DNA of 64,000 nt, from NCBI GenBank assembly GCA_946894095.1, contig OX335641.1, positions 18,928,501-18,992,500 of the forward strand, written 5' to 3'. The notes under the pieces were generated by a model. The model was not told the DNA's origin and searched no databases. It saw nothing but the letters and a program-made list of their open reading frames with translations. The stretch's first letter is position 1; each line of letters starts with the position of its first letter. A program made the translations under genes and the position numbers. This document shows positions 13,202-25,059 of this stretch, piece by piece. Origin of the DNA: Incurvaria masculella (lineage: Eukaryota; Arthropoda; Insecta; Lepidoptera; Incurvariidae).

Positions 13202-13567
13202 AAAAACCGGCCAAGTGCGAGTCGGACTCGCACACGAAGGGTTCCGTACCATCGTACAAGATTTATCACAAAATAATAATAATAATAATAATAATAAAAT
13301 TCTTTATTGTACACCATTATAAAACAGTTTACAAAAGGCGGGCCTAATGCCTTTTGGCATTAGGCCCGGTTTTTAATCAGGTTTTTTGAATCCCTTTAAT
13401 TTTATATTTTTTTATTTTAGTTGTTATAGCGACAAAATAAGTACACACTGTGAAAATTTCAGTTCCCTACCTATTACGGTTCATGAGATACAGCCCTGTG
13501 ACAGACAGACGGACAGCGGAGGCTTAGTAATAGGGTTCCGTTTTTACGCTTTGGGTACGGAAACCTA
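13202..13567 (+). repeat. GGCCAAGTGCGAG repeat copy split by a LINE tail
   Basis: This is the third copy of the family at 3800-4295, here in the opposite orientation. It starts ACCGGCCAAGTGCGAGTCGG and ends with GGGTACGGAAACC. It is interrupted at about 13268-13372 by an (AAT)n tract followed by ATTCTTTATTGTACACC, the reverse of a LINE 3' end with its AATAAAG signal. The interruption shows the order of insertions. Confidence 0.7.
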
Positions 13568-13839
13568 AAAACCAAGTAAAGACGCGACCAATTAAGAGCG
13601 TGTAAACAGTTATTATTTCATTTCATTTATTTACATTGAAATGCTAAATTATCATGTAAATTGACAGGGAAATGACTCTTAAAGTTTCACAATTTGAGAT
13701 AGGGTGAACCTATAGAAAGACAAACGTATATACGATTCATCTCAATATATGTAGAGTGTTAGGAGTTAGGACCATATATTAGAAATCATTGTTTAAGAAA
13801 GTTGTTACCCTATCAATTCCCCAGACTACGGGCGATAGC

Positions 13840-14165
13840 TAAATATAGTTCATCAAAATCGAACTACGAGTTTGTCGCCTTTGCTTGTGGAGACACTTGG
13901 TGTATGGAGCCGAGACGCCAAAAATCTAGTAAAAGAGCTAGGTAGATTGCTCATTGAGGCGTCTGGGGACAAACGTGCGCCCAGTTATCTCAGGCAGAAG
14001 ATCAGCCTTGCCATTCAGCGGGGGAACGCGGCCTCCGTCATCGGCACATTGCACCGGTGATGGAGGAATATTTTAGTCTTTAATTAGTTATATTTAATTC
14101 CTATATCTAAAGTAAATTTAATGTAAGTCTTAAATAAAGAATAAATTTAGAAAAAAAATATTAAA
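13840..14165 (+). pseudogene. Decayed 3' end of a non-LTR retrotransposon ORF
   Basis: The frame from 13872 to 14060 reads VETLGVWSRDAK, then SGDKRAPSYLRQ and ISLAIQRGNAASVIGTL. This is the characteristic C-terminal end of a reverse-transcriptase ORF found in many animal genomes. Sequence upstream is frameshifted. About 100 bases of AT-rich 3' sequence follow, with AATAAA-like signals and an A-rich tail near 14150-14160. Only the last piece of the element survives. Confidence 0.7.
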
Positions 14166-14420
14166 ATCTGATAACGTTTAGGGGTAGGGAAACGTTAGCG
14201 GAAGACGATTTAGCTATTTTTATTTTAATGCCAATAGGCAAAAAATGCATTTCTTAAAATTTAAAAATCTTAGATGTCTTGTTAGTTCATGACAGCATTA
14301 AGGTTTCGTAGGTAAAACTAGAATATCTTTCCTCCTAGGTACCCAATCTGTTTAGTCTAGTCACCATTTTAGATCGAAAATAATTCCGTATACATATTCA
14401 AATAAACCAAATTCTAAAGC

Positions 14421-14738
14421 TCAAAACCCTAACACAAAGAAGTCGGTTTGCGTTAATTTGGACTTGTTACGCTTGATTCTAGAACATAGATCCTCGAAAG
14501 AAGTTAAAAACTCGTAATTTGGAATGAATTTTGGATTAATTCCCATACTTATCAAGTGGATTTCATCCACAAGTTGGGTGTATTCATCTCGGATTACATT
14601 CAGTGTCTCACAGGAAGCAATGAAGTCTTCCTGCAAGTCATTGTCTTTAGACATACCATTAGAAGCCCTATAAAGGGCTTGAAGGCGTGCAAATATTGCA
14701 GCCTTCTTGACCTCTAATCGCTTTAACTTGGTTTCCAT
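14421..14738 (-). pseudogene. BEL/Pao-type gag N-terminal fragment
   Basis: A 105-residue frame starts METKLKRLEVKKAAIFARL and contains LNVIRDEYTQLVDEI and FEDLCSRIKR. This arrangement (a charged helix, a short spacer, then a conserved W/L-S-FEDL segment) matches the start of the gag region of lepidopteran BEL/Pao LTR retrotransposons. No LTR, protease or RT follows, so it is an orphan fragment, and the frame simply stops after TDFFVLGF. A small co-opted gene cannot be excluded. Confidence 0.55.
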
Positions 14739-14759
14739 GGTGGAATTCGTAACAAATTA

Positions 14760-15980
14760 AAAATTCAAATTTACTTGCGTGCAAGTAATTTGTAAAGTGT
14801 AAACGCGCCTCGATTGAGCCAAAGGTGGCGCGGCCGCGTTGCTGAATGCGAGCGAGCTAATAATGCGGGTAGTTTTAAAATTCTTTATAAACTGAACTGT
14901 GACAAAATGTATTTATTTAGATGTGTTAGAAAACGCGATTCTGCGAAAATAGGCTGTATAAAGTGTGGAAAGCGGATGAAGGTAATTTATGGATATGTTT
15001 GCTTGTATGTAATGTATATGCGGTATGACAACATCATATAAAGGTGCAAATGACTGCGCGGGTATGATATAAGCGGATATTTGTAAGTTTAAAAAATATG
15101 TATGTACATTTAAGCAATATAAATCTAGACAAAATTATACAGAACAGAATAGCCCTTGTTTGCCTCAACTGTTATACAGGCCAAACTTAATAGGACAAAC
15201 TGAATGTTTGAACTGTATAGGTAGGTACTATCCTGGCTCGAATCGGACCAAAATTATGTACGCGCCCAGGCAGGTCGCACTTCCCGAGCGAAGGAGGACA
15301 ATGCCCGGTAGCCTCGGGACGTCACAGCGGGCCAACAGAGAAGTAGGAATAACCACCTACCTCCAGCAGCACCAGCTCCTAAGCGTCGGGTCCCGGGACA
15401 GTGTTCGACGGCACAGCACTTCGCCCAGACGAGGCGAGACGACACAGCGTGGTCAGGCGCACGGCGGTTTGCGGGCGTGGAGCCCTAGGAGGAGCTCCAC
15501 GATGAAACGGTTGCGGGGACGCGGTGCATGCGTGCACCATGCTTGGCAGCTAGTAGCAGAGCGAGTGTGGCATAGGAAAAACTTCGGATGGGATTGAATG
15601 CTCGTGAAGTGCAAATTACCCACCTAGGCCACCCATGCCATTTTGGCGTGAACACTACCAAATAGATGAAACTACAGCTCACCGCAACGAGCCGTTGGTA
15701 TTACCGTGTATTACGCATTTCTTGCGAGTCATTTTACTACTCGTAGCGCCATCTGTTGCTAAGTAGCGGCAAGAGGGTGCAACAACAATCACTGTCGAAT
15801 TTCACCATCAAAAGTTTAGAAGCGTTTTGATAAAATAAACATTTCATATTTCTGTTTCCTCTGGCTCTTTACACATTCAGTTTGTCTAGTATGCATGTAT
15901 CCGTCCATATGGAGACGGCGACGCGTTGTCGCTCTTGTTAGAAACCTCTTACTCCGCCATCCTGGAAACTCGTTCGTCGT
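14760..15980. other. Intergenic, no gene recognised
   Basis: An open frame at 15160-15597 is GC-rich and overlapped by frames on the other strand. It shows no domain or splice support, so I do not call it a gene. No repeat family shared with the rest of the window was seen. Confidence 0.4.
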
Positions 15981-16019
15981 CAATATGCCAGACAATTGCC
16001 TTTTTATTATGTAACTGAA

Positions 16020-16690
16020 CATGGATGGCTAGTACCACACCCACCATCATGATATAAGAGCGATTTAGGTGCCATGGCAGGACCTTCTCTTTATGAACAC
16101 GGCTACTCTGAACTGAGCTCCTAGACCCAGTTGTCACCTAAATTGGCGTTTACGGAACTTCGAAGTTACGTAAAAGCGTCAAACTCCATACAAGTTTTTA
16201 CTCTATTTTCTGTGGTTTTACTTCTTCAAAAGTTTCCGATTATTATGAAAACGCGGAGTCGGCGTAAACGGCAACGTCGACGTATTTACGCCGACGGTGA
16301 ATGAGCTGTCAAATCAATCTCGGACTCGCAAAGGTGCGCGCTCTTAAATTTCTCCATACATTTTAAAACGCCAGTCGACCGGTTTGATGTAAACGCCAAT
16401 TTAGGTGACAGCTGGGACTAGGGTATCTGGATGAAAAACACGGACAATATGTTTAATTGCCGCTTCAACCATAGTTTCACCTAATGCGGTAGTACCAACC
16501 CGGGCTTAGCCTAATACTTAACAACCTATGTAATAAGGGAAAGGGACCTACAGTTTTACGTGGGTTCCGAACCAACTCGAATTCGTAACGAAATGTACTT
16601 ATCCAACTCGGAAAGAGAAAGAAAGCGGTGCATGACCGGGACGAGAATTTGAACCCAATAACTTTTTGAAGGAAAAAGAACTGAGGATTT
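16020..16690 (-). mobile_element. tRNA-derived SINE copy, interrupted
   Basis: It shares the ordered blocks ATGGATGGCTA, GGTGCCATGGCAGG, ATGAACACGGCTAC, AAAAACACGGACAA, AATGCGGTAGTACCAACCCG, GGACCTACAGTTTTACG and CTTATCCAACTCGGAAAGAG with the full-length plus-strand copy at 61738-62150. A 291-bp inverted-repeat element splits it at 16126-16416. Confidence 0.75.
16126..16416. mobile_element. MITE with 28-bp TIRs nested in a SINE
   Basis: Left end 16126-16153 (CCCAGTTGTCACC then TAAATTGGCG) and right end 16389-16416 are inverted repeats with one mismatch. CTAG lies just outside each end, offset by one base, and could be a target duplication. The interior has no coding potential. Confidence 0.7.
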
Positions 16691-16729
16691 GAAAGGCAAG
16701 TCCCTGCAATAAGAGCTGTATTTTTTTTT

Positions 16730-16800
16730 TATACAGGAAATTATTCAGTCCGACATCAGTCCAAATTAGCCGGAGCGGAGCCGGGTACCTCAGCTAGTTA
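16730..16800 (+). repeat. Lep1-like repeat 3' fragment
   Basis: CAGGAAATTATTCAGTCCGA, CGGAGCGGAGCC and GGGTACCTCAGCTAGTTATG match the end blocks of the longer copies at 21610-21905 and 55490-55810. Confidence 0.55.
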
Positions 16801-17274
16801 TGAATAAATAACAGAATAAAACTATATGAAACTATATATAATGAAATAAGTACGGGCGGTGATCGAAACCATGATGACGGTCCTACCTACTTTCGATATC
16901 CTTTTTGGTCTAACTAAAGCTCTTTGGGAACTTTCGTGTGTGTTACATATGAACGAACTTAAAAAAACCTTATACCTCGAAAATAATCATATAAGACTGG
17001 GTCAGATATGATTATCCATCCAACCTTTTGTATTATATGTTGCCGTGATTCGTAACCTATAAAGCTTTTATACTATTTGCATAAAATAACTATTTTCTAC
17101 GAACAAAACTGCATTTTTTACCATTTTCCTTACCTAACCTTAAGCTTTACCATGGGTATAAATACAGTATTTTATTATTGCTAATACATTTTTTTTAATA
17201 TTTTATATATTATTTAAACAGGTTTAAGTACAAAATATCTATGTAGGGATACAACCCAACAACATATTTACAAA

Positions 17275-17487
17275 ATGTTCCCACGGAACGAAAGTGTTAA
17301 TATCACTTCAAAACTCCTCACGAGTGCATGCATGTGTAATAATCGCATTGACTTGCTGACAGCTGATTATTTTGACTTTCTGGACCTTTTATCCTATTCT
17401 TGGAATACCCGATTCTTTGAAATGGAGTCAATTATGCCTTTCACACCTTACGACCCAATTTTACCTGGAATAATAAATACACTCTAA
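17275..17487 (+). other. Unrecognised 70-codon open frame
   Basis: It starts MFPRNESVNITSK and ends GIINTL with a true ATG. I recognise no family, see no splice context, and no matching frame nearby. Probably chance, listed because it is the only ATG-started frame of this length in the 16.9-18.9 kb spacer. Confidence 0.15.
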
Positions 17488-17999
17488 GAATTCGATTTGC
17501 ATTTAGATGTCACTAATCTGATTTCGAGGCGTTCAATATTTTACGTTGCACCTACTTATATTTTTATGTCGACAAAGTAACCCCAAACTTTCCCCTGCCC
17601 TTCATGTTAATCTCAAATTTCGCACGTTTGTAGGTAAATATTATATTCAAATTGGTGGTTATTTGCTCGTGTTGCGTAAAACGAGCTCGCATGTCCCCAA
17701 TGATCGAGATATGACTGCGTGACCCTTCCTTGAAAATGCCATACCTCAGTTCGGTGCTGTGGGCAGCGCACTTCACAATATGGCGGTTGGTATACGGCAG
17801 TCGTAACAGAGTCGTATTTCCGTGCCCGAGTTAGTTAAATGCGCCCTCTGAGGGAACAGTAAATATTTGATATTGGCGGGTAATTGCCACCGGACACCTC
17901 GGCGCGGCCTAGCGGTTGCGGATGATTTTTCGTTCGTTCGTTTCTTTTCTAGAATATTCGTTAGGTTAATTTAGTATAGAACTGGATATCGATGCCTAA

Positions 18000-18075
18000 T
18001 ATCACACCTACTGACATGTGTAACCCATCACACCACATGCCCGAAGAAACTAGGTGCCATGCCAGGTTCCCGCGC
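18000..18075 (-). repeat. SINE fragment
   Basis: CACCACATGCCCGAAGAAAC followed by TAGGTGCCATGCCAGG matches the 3' half of the SINE copies at 32165-32570 and 61738-62150. Confidence 0.55.
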
Positions 18076-18154
18076 TAAAGTGGAGGCGGCGCCTCATTGT
18101 TAGACTCAAAGATACCCTGGATAATGTTATCGGTTGCGTTTTCCAAGGGGTTAC

Positions 18155-18545
18155 CATGGTACGTTATCTCGCAGGGTGAATAGCAGGTGAACAAGCAAGA
18201 CAGTGATTAAATCCGATATTTAGTTGCATTCCGTACCATTCTAATTGTCCAACTATGTGTTATTCGGTCAAGTGAACTAAAATTTACCAGTTGGCATGGT
18301 ACAAAATACGACTTAGTAAACGTCAGAATTAATCGCTCACTTGCCTGTTCACCCGGCGAGTAAATTGGCAATGGTACCGCCCAGATCTATGTAGGTGCCA
18401 AACAGAAATCTTAAAGTGCATATAACTATTTAAATTGTTTAGAAATAATTGGCCGAAAGCATGGTTCTACATTTAACTAAACGTTAGATTTAATCACTCA
18501 CTTGCCTGTTTACCCGGCTAGATATTATTTCATGGTAACGCTCGC
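18155..18545. repeat. Palindromic repeat plus partial second copy
   Basis: TTACCATGGTAC with CGCAGGGTGAATAGCAGG at the left is complementary to TTGCCTGTTCACCCGGCG with GCAATGGTACC at about 18340-18385. A half copy follows at 18480-18545 (TCACTTGCCTGTTTACCCGG). Another copy lies at 57393-57620. This looks like a fold-back MITE family. Confidence 0.55.
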
Positions 18546-19047
18546 GATGTTTATCAGCAAATGCTTAATACACACACTGGTTATGGGACCTTCCGAAATT
18601 CCTCTCAGATTCATTTATGTTAGGATATACCTCCTACAAAGCCATTTTTTGTAGCCAGGTGGATCTCAAAGTATTCAAATCCTGATACTTATATTGGTTT
18701 CAAATGTTAAATAAACAAACAATAATTCAAAGACTTTGTACTTAGACTGGAGTGCACCATCTCTGGTTATGGTTAATGATATTGTTCCATATTGTCTGTC
18801 TTATTTCTTCTTATGATATGAGACATAAGATGAGATGAGATGAGAGAAGAATTCTTTCACTTTATCCAAATTCCTAATTGGTGTCTAGGTACTAATGTTT
18901 GCGTTTACCTATCTGTTCTATAGCATCTGTCAATAGGCAGTTAACGCTATCAGTCGCAACAAACAAAGTCAAAGGTCATTGGCGCCTCGCATTCACTGAC
19001 AACCATTTTAGCTAAGTGTTTGATCTGTGTCATAGCAAGCAAGTAAT

Positions 19048-22000
19048 ATGAGTGCGTGGGACGTGGAAGCGAAAGCAGTCATATTCCTTTACGTTATACC
19101 TGCGGCGTGTTTTGTGTTTTTAGCGGTGTTTTTTGTGCCGAAGTGGATAAAAAGCTACGTTCACAAAGTGTATGCAATATATTTCAATTCACTGCAAGCG
19201 CACAGGGAGAAACTGCTGAGCCAGATTCAAAGGGAGGGAGGGCCCATCAACATATTGGAGCTTCGATTGAATCAGGGTTTGTTAATCCTAAAATTGTTTA
19301 CTATTGTGATTTTCCAAAGTTACCTTTCGGGTCGCGCTCTATTTTATGTTTTTCCGCTAATCATGAACTCAATACATTGCACGAGCTTTTTGGTTGATCA
19401 CGTCATTAGAAAAGTGCTTTTCGGCATCAATATGAGACTCGAAATTGTGCTTAATTTCAGTGTAACATGACCTGAGCGATCACATAACAAACTACGGAAA
19501 TTGTATCGATTAAAATCCTATCTGACCAGCCTTATGCACTTCGACGCAGAGATCGCCGTGGTGGTCAGCACCTCGCCGTATTGTCGCTGCGAGAACATGC
19601 AACAGATTCGCGTTCCAATGTTCCAGGAGAGAACCTAGACTTCTACTCGGAGAGGAGCGCAGTGTACTTACTGAAAGCGACTGAGGCGCAGGCGGTGGGG
19701 GCGCTGCGGTCGCGCCGCTGCCGCTAAGCGCGCCGAGCCACACCTGACCAGTCTCAAGCACTTCGACGACGCAGAGATCGATGTGGTGGTCGGCACCTCG
19801 GCGTATTGCCGTTGCGAGAACATGCAACAGATCCGCGTTTCAATGTTCCAGGCGAGAACCTAGACTTCTACCCGGAGAGGAGCGCAGTGTACGTACTGAC
19901 AGCGACTGAAGCGCAGGCGGTGGGGGCGCTGCGATCGCGCCGCTGCCGCTACGCGCGCGCCGAGCCACACCTGACCAGTCTCAAGCACTTCGACGACGCA
20001 GAGATCGATGTGGTGGTCGGCACCTCGGCGCTCTGCCGCTGCGAGGACCAGCAGCGCCTGATCGCCGAGATACATAGAGTTCTAGTACCGGTGCGTATCT
20101 ATTGACTTTATGGCTCATCTGAAAATTGAACTGGTTGGCTGTGCAAATGTTAACCATCCAGGTGTTTCAATGGTTCAAACTTAAATGTTTTACCTTTTAT
20201 TGGGCATATTTGGAGCAAAAAGGTGAAGTTTTAATTCTGTTTTTCATTTTATACGAAACCCTACAGCTAATCTTAAATGATTACATTATGTTGATTACAT
20301 ATCAAGCCAATAACAAAGTTTCATGTTTTACAATTTCCTAAAATGTCTTTCAATGCTTAGAACTGTGTAACTTAGACCTTGCAAAGTTCCGCAACCTTAT
20401 GTGTGTGATGGAGAGGGTGTGTGTGGCGAGAGTGTGTGTTTTAAGTTGCCGTTTCCGAAACTTCCAAACCTGACCAACCCATACAGAGTTTCTTGAGTGC
20501 AACATAGTAATGGATGGCCCTTATTAATTACATTGGTAAATTAAGTTGGGCCTTCCCGCTCAACACCCCATACAAACGTGGAAAGAAGATCATGCGCATA
20601 TTTCTTGTCAGAGATCCAAAACAATGCTCAAAACAGCTATATTTTAACGAACTAGATGTCTAGATTAAACATTTGGCATTGTTAAATAGTGTTTGGTTTC
20701 TAAGTTATAAGACCCGAAAGTTCGAATTTTCCGCGTGTTTTATGCAATAACTTTGGGAATCAATTACTCAACGATAAAATTAAAATATCTTAAAAAGATA
20801 TAATCATGATAAATCAGACCTAGCTTGATTCATGAAGATTTATAATCAATATGTTTTTGTTTGGCTTTTAGCTATAAGTAGTTTTGTAATGAAAATTTTC
20901 GCAAATATTACCACATCAAACACTATGCGCATTGTCTGCTTTGTGGACATGTTCATCCTCCTTATCATCGAGCCTGTCTCTTTCTTTGAAACATAGAAGG
21001 TCCCAGAGCGCAATAACGAGATTTTGTAACATGTCCGCGAATAAGTTAGTCCCGCCGGGAAGGGCCACCTTATTAAGCCTTTTTTTTCACCAAGTACTGA
21101 TTTATTTTAAGGGCCTTTATTACTAAAGTGCTAATTAATTATGTTGGTTGTTGCCACCAAATGTTTTTTAGAAGTTCAGGTTTATTGGCTTTGTTTTTAC
21201 CGAAGTTAGGAATTTTATACCGTTTATACTTCTTCTCTACCTAAGAAGAGCACAGCACTATTTCACTTTCTCGTCACCATAATAAGAATGAAATTTCATG
21301 ATTACTTTATTTTACAGAGCCACGACACCTAAGCCTGGTTTTCACCAAGTGCTGATTTATTGATTTATTGACACGTTGATAAGTGTTGATTATCATTTAC
21401 TGGTATTGATTGCAGGCTGCTAAGAAAGGCCCTTAATATGTGGTGATTAAGCTAATCAGCAGTAGGTGAAAAAGGCCCTAGGATGTAATTTAAAAAAATA
21501 TACTTTTTTCGCATTATTTTTGTCATGTCATAAAATAGTTATAACATACCAAAAAAAACGTTAAAAAATGGTCGAGATTGCACTAAGAAACTAATTAATT
21601 TGGGAAGGATCCAAACTAATATTATAAATGCGAAGGTAACTCTGTCTGTCTGTTACGTTTTCACGCCTAACCCGCTGAACCAATTTTGATGAAATTTTTG
21701 TTATAGGTTTGGTAAGTTTTAAGTATAGAGTTTGGACCTTGGGAAAGGACATAGGTTACGTAGCGTAGGCGTACTTATGCGAAAATTAAACTTAAAAGGG
21801 GAATGAAAGTTTGTATGGGAACTCATATAACAAAAAATGTTAGTTTCAGCCTGACATCCGCCCGAAACGACATTGACCCGAGCGGCGCCGGGTACCTCGG
21901 CTGGCAATTAATAGGTATATCACGACCGACAGGCGGTAGCCAGGCGAAACAAAACAGAATTACCACTGATTTTATTGCAAAATGCATAAAGTGATCCCAG

Positions 22001-22667
22001 TGTTCCAAAATAAGACGGATGTCAAGATGTAGTCGGAAAACGTTTGTGTTTATTCTAAAAATAACCTGTAATACAAACTCTGAGCTGCTCCAGTAAATTC
22101 AAAGCAGTTAAAGGACCAGAGACTTTTTTTCCCTCCAAACTTTAATTTTACTGCATCCTTTATATTTTACATTAAAATACTCGTAATTAAAACTTTCCGA
22201 AATTACATACAACACTGTCTTGACGTTTCCAAGGAATAAATACTAACACGCCATCCAACCCTAACGCCATCTACAAGCTTACTTTTCTCGTCAAAAGCTA
22301 TGGTCACCAGTTGTTAAACTACTCACCGGTAGATGGCGGTATAACAGAAAAATTATCCAGAATGTTTTCTATTCTGATGCAAAGCTAGTTTTTATCGCAT
22401 TCACTTTTTTTGCAGGACGGAAAATACATCTTCATCGAGCACACAAACGCACAGGAACTAAACCCTTTCGCATACATAGTGAAGGAGATTGCATCCACCT
22501 TGGCGCGCTATTGGTTTTTCGATATGTGCCATCTCAACAGCGAGCCCACGGCGCCACTGAAGAATGTTGGCTTCAAGCATCTATTGCTTCAGCAGGTCAG
22601 CATCCAATCGGACTTTCACATGCTCAAACTGATACAGAATCACGTCATTGGCGTAGCTGTTAAATAA
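19048..22667 (+). CDS. METTL7/TMT1-like methyltransferase family protein (3 exons)
   Basis: Exons 19048-19276, 19852-20090 and 22416-22667 join with agreeing phases into 240 codons (239 aa, the usual size of METTL7A/B). Exon 1 starts at the ATG in AGTAATATGAG and encodes a hydrophobic membrane-anchor segment (about residues 9-30), then REKLLSQIQREGGPINILEL. Exon 2 carries GENLDFYP and IDVVVGTSALC (128-138), and ends IHRVLVP. Exon 3 starts after a pyrimidine-rich TTTGCAG with YIFIEH and ends HVIGVAVK, like the family C-terminus. The family consists of membrane or lipid-droplet SAM-dependent methyltransferases; the vertebrate members methylate thiols. Here the segment expected to be the glycine-rich SAM motif I reads LRLNQG (72-77), keeping only the last glycine, and the acidic residue after the next strand is not obvious. 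It may be a divergent enzyme, a pseudoenzyme or a decaying gene. AATAAA lies at 22698. Intron 2 holds a MITE and a Lep1-like repeat. Confidence 0.85.
19518..19851 (+). pseudogene. Degenerate tandem copies of METTL7-like exon 2
   Basis: A partial copy (about 19518-19626) and a full-length copy (19627-19851) precede the intact exon 2 (19852-20090) with a period of about 225 bp. Shared blocks include CACTTCGACG, GTGGTGGTC, TTCCAGG and GAGAACCTAGACTTCTAC. Each junction carries the TGTTCCAG acceptor, so the duplicated unit includes the intron 1 end. The middle copy reads GENLDFYSERSAV but hits TAA at about 19725 and has lost two bases relative to the intact copy. Confidence 0.8.
20541..21076 (+). 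mobile_element. TTAA-flanked MITE, copy 1
   Basis: It starts TTAAGTTGGGCCTTCCCGC and ends GGGAAGGGCCACCTTATTAA; the termini are inverted repeats next to TTAA. The interior is non-coding (CATGCGCATATTTCTTGTCA, ATGTCTAGATTAAACATTTGG). Related copies: 26221-26517, 32588-32990 (truncated), 56474-57024 (minus). TTAA targets are typical of piggyBac-type elements. Confidence 0.7.
21610..21905 (+). repeat. Lep1-like Helitron repeat
   Basis: The blocks ACTAATATTATAAATGCGAA, TAACTCTGTCTGTCTGTTAC, CTGAACCAATTTTGATGAAA and TTGACCCGAGCGGCGCCGGG are in the same order as at 55490-55810. They are characteristic of the abundant lepidopteran Lep1/Helitron-like repeat. Confidence 0.65.
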
Positions 22668-22697
22668 TAATGGCCGATTATTTCGTAACGGTTAGCA

Positions 22698-22703
22698 AAT
22701 AAA
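22698..22703 (+). terminator. Poly(A) signal of the METTL7-like gene
   Basis: AATAAA 31 bases after the stop codon, in GCAAATAAAACTCG. Confidence 0.55.
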
Positions 22704-24061
22704 ACTCGTACTTTGAAGCGTCTAAATTCAAATTGGTCCATTTTCATTACGCCAATGGGGAAGAAAACTCAAAGCTTATTGTAGATGTCGCATGAGCGAC
22801 CTAACCTTAAAACGTCAAAACTGTCAAGTTTGATTTACGAGTTTTTAGATAGAAAATGGACTCCATGGTGCAGTTAGAATAAGGTTTAGAGGAAAGAAGA
22901 GCTTTTAATTGTATAAAAAAAAATCATAATATCATATAGAAAAATATATAATTGACAAGCACAAAGTATGGAACTAAATGTTACAGGTTATGTTTTTGTG
23001 ATATTTTCTTTCCCACGACTTCTTTTGATTAGCATAATAAGGAACAATTTTTTTTTTTTTGGAATAACTTGAAGAAAATTGAGTCATTTCAATTACATAG
23101 ATTGAGAAAATATTTTTTTAAATCTATTGTTTTATTTTCTATGGTATCTGACAGCTTTGGCAGATTTTTTAGGTGAGCTCGCTTAGATGCAACCTGTCGT
23201 GATAAATGAGCAGTTTTCGTCCCTATTGCAATGCCTTACCTGTGTCTATTCAGCACTGCACCTAGACTCAGAATATTTCTATAAATTTCATATACCGTAA
23301 ACTATTTATGTAAGCAAATAAATATAGGGATAGTTGCAATACATTTTACGACTTCAGGATAAGTACATGTAACAAAAAAATGGTTGGTATTTTAAAATAA
23401 TTTAATTACATGCAACAGAGAAACAATTCCTAGAACCAACAATAAAATGTATATACATGTAAATTCTCACTTCTTAAAAATGTTGCCATCATAGCTACAT
23501 TTCTCAGAGCTCTTGAACTGTATTATTTCCATGCTTATTTATTAAAAATACGAAGAACAATTAATAGTATAAATTACATAAAATGGCACCTGCCAGAGGC
23601 AACTTAAAATAATGTTAAGAGGAATTATTAAAAGTATTTAAAACACATTTGTACACATGTTTCTTTGCAATCTCCGCCTACTTCGGATGTAAACCATCAC
23701 TGACTTCTATACGATCAATAAGAGTGAACATTGTTTTATGTTTGTTTAGTAGATATTAAGCAGAATTCACATGCAAAACCTACCTATCTATTAAGGGTCT
23801 GATAACACCTGATTGCAAGCAGATCCATTGGGACGTAAGTAAAACCATATTTTGGACTACTATTTTGGAATTTCAAAAAGATGAAAGATATATTGATGGT
23901 CTTGCTATATTTGAAACCTATAACGTTAAATATCTGATGCTCATACTCTGTATTCAAACATTTTTCATAAATATTTGTCTAATTTCAGAACACAAAGGAC
24001 CAGAGTCTTACATGTTTATCTTTAAATTGCTATAATACCATCAATCTACATATTTACTTTT

Positions 24062-24370
24062 TAGGGTTCCGTACCCAAAGGGTGAAAACGGAACCCTATT
24101 ACTAAGCCTCCGCTCTCCGGCTGTCCGTCCGTCGGTCCGTCTGTCCGTCTGTCACAGGGCTGTATCTCAGTAACCGTAACAGATAGACAGCTGAAATTTT
24201 CACATAGTGTGTATTTATTTTGCCGCTATAACAACAAATAGGTAAGATTAAGAAATAATTAAAATTAAAGGGGGTCCCCATACAAAAAACGTTATTTTTT
24301 TGTATACATTTTTTTACGATGGTACGGAACCCTTCGTGTGCGAGTCCGACTCGCACTTGGCCGGTTTTTT
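24062..24370 (-). repeat. GGTTCCGTAC / GGCCAAGTGCGAG repeat copy
   Basis: Complete-looking copy: it starts AGGGTTCCGTACCCAAAGGG, contains a GTCCGTCCGTCGGTCCGTC tract and CACAGGGCTGTATCTCAG, and ends CGCACTTGGCCGGTTTTTTT. Confidence 0.75.
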
Positions 24371-25059
24371 TACTATCGATTCCTTGTGGTTATTCTTAAA
24401 TAGAATTAAATGTAGTTTTAATTACGTCCCTATTAAACTGTCGCATTCGGCTCTTATCACACCCTTAAGGTGATTCGATACGCTTGCAATGCCTTCCGAG
24501 AATTCTTGATAGCACCTTGATAAATATAATATTATCCTAAAACACTGTTTATTAACTTAAATATACTATAACAGCACTTTAAAATTGTTCACTTGCAATC
24601 ACATTTTCATTTTTAAATATTTTCATCAAGCGCTTGGTGTTCAGAAGCCAATGACATGACCAGAGATGTAAATTTGTAAAACTTTGTTAATGCGTAGTTA
24701 CTAATCCAAAATTATTTTTTCAAATCTTCTGATACTGATTGCTCTTGATTGCGCTTCGAATCACCTTAAAATCAATGCCGTCTAAAATTAGGAATTATCT
24801 CACAATTTCCTCACCACTATTTTAATGTTATTTTTCTGTACAGTCTTACAAAATACAATAAAATAATAATAATTACTCATAAAAAAAGTATTCGAACATA
24901 TGTAGATGAGACTACAAATAAAGTAATTAGTATAATTAGATTTAAATGCAAATTTATCACAGCTTCCTGAAATTATTATTAATGGTTATCAGTAAGCTTA
25001 ACCTAAATAGATTACAAGAAGTAATTTTCAACCTAACATCACCCTTTTTGATGTAGCTG

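Noticed and set aside
15160..15597. 145-codon plus-strand open frame
   Set aside because: GC-rich sequence with overlapping opposite-strand frames, Arg/Gly-rich composition, no domain and no splice support.
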